A stretch of DNA of 64,000 nt from Stercorarius parasiticus (lineage: Eukaryota > Chordata > Aves > Charadriiformes > Stercorariidae): assembly GCA_013396915.1 (NCBI GenBank), contig VWZL01000429.1, positions 507,304-571,303 on the forward strand, read 5' to 3'. How positions within the stretch are numbered: position 1 is the stretch's first letter; each line of letters starts with the position of its first letter. This document shows, one piece after another, positions 49,657-60,452 of the stretch. The notes below the pieces were generated by a model. That model saw only the letters and a list, made by a program, of their open reading frames with translations. It ran no database searches and had not been told where the DNA came from. The translations under genes were made by a program, and so were the position numbers.

Positions 49657-49712
49657 GAGAATCACAGAGTCATCTAGGTTGGAAGGGACCTTTGAGATCA
49701 TCGAGTCCAACA
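49657..49712 (-). mobile_element. CR1 3' terminal stub, minus strand
   Basis: Fifty-odd bases reading CAGAGAATCACAGAGTCATC, TAGGTTGGAAGGGACCTTTG, AGATCATCGAGTCCAAC on the plus strand, the reverse complement of the extreme 3' end of a CR1 (octamers plus the GGTCCCTTCCAAC block). It is one of the very short CR1 truncations that are common in birds. It runs into a CACACACACA string. Confidence 0.9.
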
Positions 49713-51603
49713 CACACACAAGAGGATGCCAATTTGCTGTATTTCTATCCTACCAGGTTTGGGGCCGGGAATTCTCCACGGAGCAGCAGACTCCAAGTCC
49801 ACTGTCTCATTCGCCTTGTAAAAACCCTGGGAACAAATCCACAACCCCAATATGCAAGTGCTCTCCCGAGGCAAAACCAAAGCACGCTGTACATTTTATG
49901 CCCCACAGTACCACTGCTTGATAAACAGCATAGTCATTTCACAAATATTATAAAATTTGAAGTCTGTCTAAAGTCCAATATTTACAGGGCAGCTTTGTTT
50001 CAACTGCACAAGGAACATTATTTTAAAATGACAGTTTTGTATTGTTTACTTCCTGGTTATTTGTATTGGTTCCATAGAAAATAACTGACTGGCACAATAT
50101 TTTTAGAATACAAATGTAAAGTGATTATACCAGAAATTTTGCCTGCTATAGGCACATTATGGCAGGCAGAGATAAAACTCATCAGGCTCCAGCCTGCCAC
50201 GGCCTCGGATGGTATCAGCCATCAACTTCAGTGCAGGCATGAGTGGCTTTGAAAGGAGACACTGTGATGTGAGACTGCAGATTAAAAAGGAAATTTCAAG
50301 CCCTTAAAAGGGATTACAGTGTTGAGATAAATGAGCACAGGTGTGACCGGTTTATCTGAAATTAGCATCAGAATTTGGGACTTTGAAGAATTTAGAATGC
50401 TTAACAGTCTGTAAATAAATTAATTTAGTGACGGAAAATAGGCTGTCAAAGAACTTTATTACTTAGGGGCTAAGTTTCTCCACCACAGAAGCAAAGATTA
50501 GAGCTAGACAAAACAAAGAAAGATATTCCTTCCAAGGGATCAATGTGCCCACAGAGACCAGGGTTAACCCTGAAGCTTCTTTGCCACTCTGTTCTGACTT
50601 CAGTTTTGCTAGGAAATGAACAATCTCTGCACCACAGCATCATGCAATGAGCTAAAGCAGCCTTAAAGAGGAAAAAAAGAAACTCCACTTCTTTGTGATG
50701 GAAAAAATACTTGCCAGCAATATTGTTAATCAATACAAAATTAATATTATAAACATTTAAATGCTAAATCATACAGGTGTGATTTGGTGTTTCACTAAAA
50801 ATAACGTATCTGGAATTCCCTGGAAAAAAGGCCACTCAATTAGACGCTGGAAGCCTACTGAATTATTTGCTTTCTTCAAAGGGGACAGCAAAATAACCCA
50901 GTCAGATCTTTTACACACTTAAATGCTGTAACAGAGGTTTTAAAGACTGAGTTCCCATATCTTAATTTCACAGTGCCACCCCAGCAAGCTACTTAAAGTG
51001 AATAATAAGCATGTCTCTTAAGACAGCAGGTCCTCTCCGACTTCTGAGAATAATACAGACTTGTGTTGTTCTCGCTGATTTGTGTTGTTGCACTCCTTAC
51101 AGTGAGATTTTGATTCCTCTCTTTTGGATGTCTACTTTATGAAACAAGAAGCACGACAGAAGAAAATGAGAAAACTCTATTTGAAATAAGGAGACCCCCA
51201 GTACTCCGATTTAGCACTTGTTACAAATGGGACGTGTAGCTGGCCTTTCCTAACTATGTGAGAAGTGCCCATTCAAAACTAAAAATATAATGAAAAAAAC
51301 CAAAAAACTTTAAAAAGTTTTAATTTCACATAACTAATCACATCAAAATGATTATAATGAAAATAGCAAACTCACAGTTGTAAAAAAAGTTGATTTGCAT
51401 GATTAGGCATCAATTCTTTTATCAAAACAAAAATATGTATTTTTTTAGGTTGGAGAAGTTTCTTGATATGACATTTAAGCATTGTTCATCTCACTTTCTA
51501 GCACACTTACATTTCAAGGTGATGCATCTATTTTATAAATATTCATCCATGTTAACTTTCTATATCAAACATTAATAAGCAATGAGTCATATATAAACAG
51601 AGA

Positions 51604-51620
51604 GGGAGGGGAAGGGAGGG
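51604..51620 (+). other. Predicted G-quadruplex motif
   Basis: GGGAGGGGAAGGGAGGG has four runs of at least three G separated by loops of one or two bases, the classical intramolecular G-quadruplex pattern with very short loops. It sits in a purine-rich stretch and belongs to no gene that I recognise. Confidence 0.6.
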
Positions 51621-53346
51621 AAGGACAGAGACACGATATTTGCTTAGAATTTCCAGAACAGTATTTTTGGCTTCTGTACCACTTTGCTCTGTTTTGTATG
51701 TATCCTACAGTTCTCAATATCCTGCAGTGCATGAACAATCAGAAGTCTCAAACCATTCTTGGTGGTTTTAAGTATATGCACATATATGCAAATACGTATA
51801 TGTGGGAATTATTGTTACTAGAAGGATTATGCAATTTTTTTAAAAAAATAAGGATAAGCATATTATAACATAGCTGAGCACACCAGCAAACATTGAATTC
51901 ACCCTATGCAAAAGAACATTTTTCACATAGCAACTGGGAAAAGAGCAGAAAATAAATAGTCAAGAGGTCTATAAAGGACCACTTGAAATGGAAAACATTG
52001 GAATTAAATTGTTAGGATTTCAATTGTAACAGGAAGCTTCTGAAAACATATTCATTTAAAAATCAGAATATTTAACTATTCAGAACAAATTAAAAACAAG
52101 AACAGTTATCTAGAAAGCAGACAATTCGTCAGTGGTCTACAGGGGTTTCTACACATCAATCAGCATGAGGTAAGGAAGTCCAACCGAATCAGAAAATAAG
52201 CAGTGCTTGTGAATAACAGAAAATTTTCTTTTAAGCATGAAAATGGGTACTGAATGCATAAAGAATATTTCAATGGCAATACAAATAAAACTGGCATTAT
52301 CTACTAACAGTCTAAGAGCTAACTTAATCTCATCAAAATGATAGAAGAGCAGCCTCACAAAGAAAATGCTTATGTATCTTGGTTAGCAGATACAGTTGGA
52401 AGGATAAACTCAAACCAGAGTTAACAATATTAACACCTGCTTGCAATTATTTTTCTTTAATTAGAGCAACATTCTTCTACTCCCTAATGACAAGGTTAAA
52501 ACAGAAGAAAGAACGGAGATGGTAAATGCCAAAGCAAAGACTTTCGTTTTGTTAAATCCTGTCTTTCCATCTGCCTGGCTGGCATTTCAGCGCCCATCAC
52601 TGAACAATTTCCAGCTAAACAGCAACAGCAGGATGAAGGCTGATGGTGGACTCTGACTGTTCATCCAGCAATTAGACGTAGACACCCCCAAGCAGAAACA
52701 CAACGTATGCCGGCTGTACCTTGTCCCCGAGATGGCCCCCGCTGCTGAACACATCTAACTAATGTGAGATACAGAACACAACCAAGAGAACAACGCTGGG
52801 CACGGGATGCTCCCCTAAAATGCCCATTTCACATATAGTAGTCCATGTCAGACTGTACGCTTGCACCGAAGGTACTTACCAGCTGGTTTTCTCTTATCTT
52901 TAGATGCAAGCAACTGCAGAACGCCAAAGGGTTGTTTATTACATTGTGTATAAAACTTTCACTTTCAGGAAACAAGCAGAAAAGAGCTCTGAGACATCGG
53001 TGAACTCACGGGCAGCGGCTAGAAGTAGGTAGCAGCAAGCAATAACAGAGAGGTGACAGACTAATATCACCTTCTGCTTATTTATTTTCATATCCAGACT
53101 TTGTAAAGTAGAATCAGACAATGTAGAGGCTTCATTGCAATTTCAGAAATGACCAGGGAGGGCTTTAAAACAATGATAGAAGGTATATTAAAAAATGGAC
53201 AAGATTTCAAAGCTCAGAATTTGAGGTAGATAAGAGGCAGTTTCAAAAACACTGACAGAGTAACATTTTGTAGGTTTTACTTGTGTTCTCCATTAGACTT
53301 CAAATCTAGATATGCAAACAGACATGAACAGAAATTAAATCTTCTC

Positions 53347-53360
53347 TTTTTTTTTTTTTT
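53347..53360. repeat. Poly-T run
   Basis: Fourteen uninterrupted T. Simple mononucleotide repeat; no retroposon body adjoins it. Confidence 0.85.
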
Positions 53361-55899
53361 AACTAGCCCAAAATTGCTGGAGTAAAAGGTGAGAGTGAAA
53401 GTATTTTCTTAATCAATGTTCTGGACAGGCTTTACATAAAATATATAAAAATTATGGTCTAGATAGTCACCTGTTGACCATCCTAAACTGAATAATCTGA
53501 ACACTAATCTTTTGTGAAATGCAATCTTTGAAAAGATTCTTCTGTTCATTGGAAATGAAAGGGAACCGAAACAATAACGCCACAAATGCATGAACACTTG
53601 ACTGCGGTCTCAAATTGCAATATTGCTTCCTCTTTGAATATCCATCTTGTGAATAAATGCAGTTCAGAATGGGGGAGGAGGGGGAATGTTAGCAATTTTT
53701 TTCCCCTAGTATATCGTTTAAGGCACCATGGGATTTGATACGCACATCCACTTTCACCACGTGGCTAGTTCTCAACTTTTAAGTTTAACCTCTGAATTTT
53801 ACTTTCGAGCACGTAATTTTCGCAATTACTAAAGCGGCCTATATAATCAAGTGCAGCATATCCTGGAAGACACCTTTTCTAGAAGAAAACACTTCCTTTC
53901 ATCCAGTAGTAATGCATTTCCCAATATAAATCCAGTTTTCTTTTCAGTGTGCTAACAACGCTCTCTAACACACAGAGCAGCAGGAATGTAACTGTTAACA
54001 CAAGTTTCATGTTTCCAGTTTCTTTTCCCCATCAACACACTGCTATCAGGCAAGGAAAACCCAGACGACGAACCACAGCTGATGGTTTCACTGCGTTCCC
54101 AGCAAAAACCATTTATAGGCCATGTAATACCCAAATCACCCCCAGCGTTCTACACAAAAAAAGAACTATAGGCACCATAAAGTTGGCTATAGCTCCTTCA
54201 GAAATTAGAAGGCCAGGACTGAAGTAAACTAATAACTTAGTTTTGGGAAGCCTATGACATTTCTGTGGCTTACCCTGAGGGAGTTGATGCCTCGCTCTTC
54301 CCTTTAAGGCCTAAAGCCAACCTCAGTCTGTAACAGCATGCCATTGTACTGCATAAGCACTAAAATCGTATTTCATATTGAAAATCTAACTTGATTTGCA
54401 TGTCCTTATAAAACATATCAATATGCGATAACTGTCTTTCAGAATTACCTTCTTCTGTTAAGAAAAATATTAAGTAAACAATAAATAATTAGTATTGTTC
54501 AATATTCTAGTTGACTCTGAAAACTTGTCACGGTGTGCTCCTAGACCCTCAACGTAGCCAAGGCCCAGCAAAATTAGTGTCAAATATCTAAGGATGCCTG
54601 ATGCTCACATACCAGCAGATTTCATTAGGACTCCAGCACGTGCCCTTCTGCCTGGGAAATAGAGGAGCTCACTCCAAAATAATCCCACAGACAAACTTAC
54701 TTTCCTGTACCAGAAGTCATCCAAATCTAACACAGAGGTTTATACATACAAGCAATGACTTTTTTTTTTTAAGGCTAGTACTGTCTTTCCTTTAAAAATA
54801 AGGTCACACCCGAAGACAGTTCTATTTCTTGTCTTCTCCTTTTACATGTTTACAGGTATTGTTCAATTCTGTAAAGCTCTTCTAATACCGCAGTGGGCAG
54901 ATGTTTCTATGCACGTTCTTTCAGCAGCCATTGCCATCAGGGATGTTGGCTTGACCAGCTGTGGGATTTCTCAAATGCTCTGTTATGTGCTAATACAACA
55001 CTTGAAGACAAGTATGCAATGCACTTTCTGGAAGGTGGTAAAACTTAGTAAAGGCTTATTTTGCCTTTTTTTCTTTAACCTTACAGAGTAATCAAGTGGT
55101 TTGCCTTTTTGAAAGTCAGCCTTATATAGTGAAAATCTTAGGAAGCCATATACACAGCAAATGCTCATCAGAAATAAATGCAGGCAGTAACAGACCCTTC
55201 ATCTGAAGGAAGGGAGACAGAAGAACAGTTGGCCAGCTGCCTTTTAAATACCCTTTCACAGAGAAAATATTTGAGACAGGAAAAAAGCCTGTCCTTTGCT
55301 AAACGGTTGAAAAGGTGAGAAAGGATTTTCATATCTCCAGGTTGTAACTACTACCAAAGCAACTATAAATTAACCTCCAAGTAGAGACACTTGCTGGACT
55401 TCACTCAGAAAGAAAACAGCAAGTCAAACGTATCATTTAATGCTAAATTCATCTTCTTCAACAGGAGAGCAAAGTTTCTGATCCTGTCTTTCGTATGTCC
55501 CAACCAATGACCCTAACAAGCATGCCACACGCGGTTCCCCTGCAGGGCCATAGGGCACTTCTCAGCATATGTACGTCCTTCACTCCTTAACCCTTAAGAA
55601 AAGGGTTTTCACCCAGGAGTGGTGAGAATGAAAGACTCCTATCTGAGCCATGAACGAAGGACCAACCCCCAGAAGAATACCTAGTTTCTGACTGCAAACA
55701 GGAAGGTTATTTTTCACCTTTTTTTTTTTTGAGAACAAACAATAAAGTCAAGAAGACCTATTATACAGTGTATGGAGGCGTGAAGAAATTAGCAGTCTTT
55801 GGCTGTTATCAGCTCTATTTGATTTCATGTTCCTAGCAGAAACCTATGTCCCAATGGCTTCTACGTTCACACAGAACCCCTGATTTTCTTTACACGAAG

Positions 55900-55987
55900 G
55901 CTTTAGTTGTGGGGGTTTTTGTATATATACATGTATATATGTATATATATACACACAAAAAAAAACCCCAACCCCACAGCTAAAACT
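55900..55987. repeat. Long imperfect inverted repeat (hairpin)
   Basis: The left arm CTTTAGTTGTGGGGGTTTTT with GTATATATACATG pairs with a right arm that, as its reverse complement, reads TTTTAGCTGTGGGGTTGGGG, T run, GTGTGTATATATA. The outer 15 or so bases pair with two mismatches, the right arm carries about eight extra bases, and the AT-alternating core is self-complementary. On either strand it can fold into a stem of about 30-35 pairs. No transposon ends or target duplication are recognised. Confidence 0.75.
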
Positions 55988-58735
55988 CAATCTATTCCAC
56001 AAATCTCACAGCATTATTTTACTTTCAAGGAAGCAATTTTGCTACAAGAAGTAGATTATCTTTTTACGTGGTCTAAGCCGGCAGCAAACCCATCTATTTA
56101 TTTTCCTAGAGTCCTCAGCAAACTGATGCAGCCTGAGGGAACTCCCAAAACTTGTATTTGACTTCAAGAGCTGCCTCGATACATCACCTTGGAAAATAAA
56201 GAGATAAATTTTCTTCAATGTAGTTCCACTGAGTTCAGTTAGGGTTAAATACTAATCTCTTGTAAATAAGCTTAAGTGAGTTTTAGAGCTGAGAGAAGGG
56301 TATTTAAGAAAGCAATTTAGGGATGCTGAAATTCCTACTACAGCCTGTAGTACCAGTGAATAAAACGGTGTTTCCCTACCCATTCACCATATGTCTTCTA
56401 ATGTGTTTCAAGGGCTTTTAATTCTCTCACAAATATTACTTGTTGACATGGAGATTGCTTGCTTGAAAGATGCCTACTCTTATTTTTAATGCTAGCTTGC
56501 GGCATCAAGACGCTGTCTTTAAAAAATAAAAATCTTTTATAACAGGGAAATAAAGGAATTTCCATTAAGGGGAAGAGGACATATATAAACTCAAAAATAA
56601 ATTCTGTTCCCAAAAGTCAGGCACAGTCTTTGCAAGATTATTTAATATCCAAATCGCCTTCAGCTTTCTTTGTAAATCTCATCAATCCTTTTTGTTTAAT
56701 TCCATCTTTCTGGTAAACAGAGAGCTGAGGACGTTTCTTTACTGCTGTCTGAGCTTGAAAACACAACAACTCACCCATTATTAATGTATTATATTAATAA
56801 GCGCAGGCATGAATACATAAAGAGTGTTGTTCATCACAACAACCTTCATTCGCAAGTAATTTCTGATTCTCCGTTGTTTACTAGGTCGATGTACCACCAT
56901 GGAGATGATAATGATCCCTTTTAATCAAAGGAATGAAGCTAATGGAAATAATTAATGGCAACTACCAATGTATTAGCTATTTATTTAAGATACATAGGCA
57001 CGTGTCTGGGGCTAGCGGCTATATATTATCATAGGGAAACTGTGACTTTGTCTTCCCATCTGTTTTAAGCTCCATTAGGAAAATTCACTAAACACAGGTT
57101 TATTTATGGGATCAAAAAATGCTATCATGACCCAGCCCTGGATAATAAGTTCAGCCTGACAGGATAAGAAAGCTTCCCTGTTGCAAAAAAATAAACCTTG
57201 CCACAAACGGATAAACAGAAGACAAAAGAGAAGGATCCAATGAAAATATAGTGGATGAACAAAGAAAGCAGACCCAGGCAGCAAGAGAGACAGAGGTAAT
57301 TCCATTTAGCACTGACACAAAACTGCTTTCTGGAACCAAGTCTTAGGTTTTTTCTCCAAACAATAAGTAAACATTGGCAGACTCTTCCTTCAAATATGCT
57401 GCAGAGATCTTTCCAGAGATCAGACAGAATCCTGGGTGAAATTATTTGCCAGATTACTGCCAGATATTACCAACTTCCTAGAAGACAACAATAAAACTTT
57501 ATCAGCACATACCTCCCCTATTATTTTCTAACAGATATTAAAAAAAAAGGACCTGAGTTACTTGAGGAAAGAGAACTATAGCAAGCAGTCGGAAGTTAAT
57601 AGGACTATTTATAAATCAGATGCAATACCTCAGTCAGTGCTTTGCTGAACAGACAACTGAATGCTAAGCATCTTGCAAGAGCAATCCCCATGTTCTCAAT
57701 TATTTTAACAAGTGTTATTCTCACACAGACCCTGTTTAGCAAACTTATCATAGGACTTAGCTGCAAGATAAGAACAAGCTCAGATGCTGTAATATCACTG
57801 CAAATATAAGCCCTTTGCAGCTAGCAATGGACTTGAGTGTACAGTTTACGTCCACTGCTCAACTGAAGCTTCACAATGCTTAATTATATACTGCTGCACA
57901 CACCAGAGCAGTTATATCAAGAGTTATCTTTTTTTCCCCCCTCTCATTTGACAGGTTACCTTTAACAGCTTATTTCTGGTGTACCTGCACCAAAATTATT
58001 TTGCCTTGGTGAAAAACAAGAATAAAACCCTCATGTAAGAACTGACATTGGCTCAAGCAGGTCAGCACCTTCTCTTGAGATCTAGGTGCCTCCACTCATT
58101 TTTCTCACATAAATAAGACAAGTCCAGTCATCCGGCTACAGGCACATTTGGCAGCGTGCTGATCTAATGTGCGACATTCCCCACAGGTTTGATTAGCACA
58201 GCACCATTAGACTGAAGGAGCTGCTTGTGGAGATGACAGCGTGGCCAGCAAGTAGAGCACAAGAACTCGTGACTGTTTCAGCAACTTTCTGCAAAACACT
58301 TTTTAAGAGAAGAAGTAGACAACAGGGCTGGAGAGCCTTTCTGACCTATGGAGCCACACACTAAAACCTTCACATGGACAAGAGCCACAGACCAACAAAC
58401 CCAAGGGAAGGAAGAGTACCAGACATGGGCCACGAGTGGGAGATGAAAACTCCCTTTTGGTCCCACTATTCCCTAGCAGGACAGGGCTGGGCTGCTTGAG
58501 CTGGACCCCATCAACCCAGCAGCGACAGCCCCGCTAACCCCGCGGTGCCACCTGGTTTGCCAGGTGGCCCTGGCCAGGAGAGGCCAGTCGCCAGCCCCAT
58601 GGACCTCTTCTGAGCTCAGGAGTCACACCTTCCCACCCCCTCAATAGAAAGAAAAACCTTTTTTAGCAACAGATCCTGCCTTGCAATTAGGCGATGCCAA
58701 ATCAGTCAGATTTGAGTCCCCAAATAGAAACCAAG

Positions 58736-58757
58736 GAGACTCCTCAGAGACTCCTCA
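58736..58757. repeat. Perfect 11-bp tandem duplication
   Basis: GAGACTCCTCA occurs twice head to tail. A slippage duplication. Confidence 0.9.
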
Positions 58758-59567
58758 TTTACATCAGGAAAGAAATGCAAAAATATCTAGTTAGAGAAGA
58801 TTTACATACAGCTGGACACATTGAAGCATGGGCAGGGCATCAATTACAGAGATGGTAATTACCAGGAAATTTCTTCCATGAATTGCAAATCTTAATACTG
58901 CTACTAACTAAATCTCTTTTCAGCTTTTTATTTAGAAGAAAGCAGTCTGCATGCATTCTGCTACTCTTTAGAAAGAAAAAACCTACACAGCCACAGAGCC
59001 TATTAAAAAAATTACAATTTATGCACTGTGGTTTATTTGTAATACAGGACATAAATTCATCATAAAGAACACATTTCCAAAAGTCATGTAGAAAATTACA
59101 GAGATTAAAAAACACATTCAATGCTACTGAAAAGTCCAAAGATACAGGGGGGAAATACAGAAATCTTACCAATATGTGGATAACAGTCACACAGGCCGGA
59201 GAAAACAAGGATTATTTTATTTTCTTGACTGTAGAACAGGCAGGAGAGGTAGGGAACTAGGAATGTGCAGCAAATGTTGAAACTCAAACATGATGTAATC
59301 TACAACAGGGTTTTGAAATCACCATTGAAAGTTGTGATGCCATCCTGGGGTCATCACACAGACCCCGCTCTAGAACACACCATTTGTGTGTATGTATTGT
59401 GTACTTCTCATCACTCAGAAAGCACAGCAAAACAGAAGGGGTCAAATAAGAGGAGATGAGATCAGAGACAGGAACTTCTGTATGTTGTGGGTAGAAGAAA
59501 GTTGGGCTGAAAAGCACAGGCAGGAGGCAAGTAAGGCAGACAATGACAGAGAAAAACAAAAAAAAAA

Positions 59568-59580
59568 GGGGGGAGGGGGG
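59568..59580 (+). repeat. G-rich run after poly-A
   Basis: An A run followed by GGGGGGAGGGGGG. The two G6 runs could support a quadruplex with very short loops. Simple repeat. Confidence 0.8.
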
Positions 59581-59679
59581 AAGGAGAGAAAAAAATCAGA
59601 CAACCTTGCTAAAGCTGAAGGGATGGAGAAGGGCAATGATCAAAAAGGAATATATTCCTCTTTCAGCTGAAAGCTAATT

Positions 59680-59703
59680 TTAACATTATACTTAACATTA
59701 TAC
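59680..59703. repeat. Perfect 12-bp tandem duplication
   Basis: TTAACATTATAC occurs twice in a row. It follows directly after two palindromes (59647-59658 and 59660-59673). Confidence 0.95.
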
Positions 59704-59713
59704 TAGCAATATG

Positions 59714-59730
59714 ACACACACACACACACA
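59714..59730. repeat. CA dinucleotide microsatellite
   Basis: Seventeen bases of alternating A and C, then TACAC. The classic dinucleotide repeat, short in this copy. Confidence 0.9.
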
Positions 59731-60434
59731 TACACCCCGCAAAAAAAGAGAAAATAACATTTAACTTAAAACGCTATTTTCCAAAACATGTTAAATATAA
59801 AATCTTAGGTACAAAGATTTCATTCAAGAAAAAAAATAATAATAATTGGGGGGGGCAAGTCTGCCACCTAACCCTAGTCTGTATCTCCAACAAAGCCAGG
59901 ACGTCTGTCTAGTCTTCACTTCTGGAGCTTCCTGAAGCTCGCAAATATCCCAAAGACAAATGCCACGCTGGTTTCACATCACACACTTATCCAGCAACCC
60001 AGTAACAGAAGCTCAGCTCAGCTAACCTCAGCCACCAGGGACAGAAGGACACGAGGACATCGGCAGCGTGCCCAGGACCTTGCTGCACACACCAGCTCCA
60101 TCAGGCAGTGGCTTACCCTCAGCAAGCAGCTACCTTCTCTTCAGCATATGACACTTGGCAGAAAGCACAATCTCAGAAATTACCATACTTCTCTTGAATA
60201 ACCACTGTGTATAAGCCAGTATTAATATACTTCTTTTTCCTAGAGAGAGACACATTGACACCCATGTGAACCCATGTTGAGATGGTCCACACAAAACCAG
60301 AGACAAAAGAACAACTGATGTGCTCCCTTAAATTCTCTTCTCCTTTTCTACCCCCACCCATGCATAACTTCACTGCTGTTGAAATGAATATTAAATTCAA
60401 AAATTAAAGCGTGCAGTAAGGAGAAAAATAAAGT

Positions 60435-60452
60435 AAAAAAAAAAAAAAAAAA
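60435..60452. repeat. Poly-A run (18 A)
   Basis: The longest homopolymer in the window. No SINE-like body precedes it, so it is read as a simple repeat. Confidence 0.9.

Larger units (their letters stand above)
49713..55899. other. Non-coding stretch, no gene recognised
   Basis: No exon or further named repeat recognised. It contains a G-quadruplex motif (51604-51620), a T run (53347-53360), a G-rich pair at about 53672-53686, and two splice-bounded segments treated as weak exon candidates (minus 52880-52913, plus 55262-55314). The zone around 52660-52800 is slightly GC-richer than its surroundings. Confidence 0.6.

Noticed and set aside
14399..60452. Poly-A runs as tails of SINEs or processed pseudogenes
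   Set aside because: No SINE body, gene-like sequence or target duplication adjoins any of them; CR1, the main bird element, has no poly-A tail.
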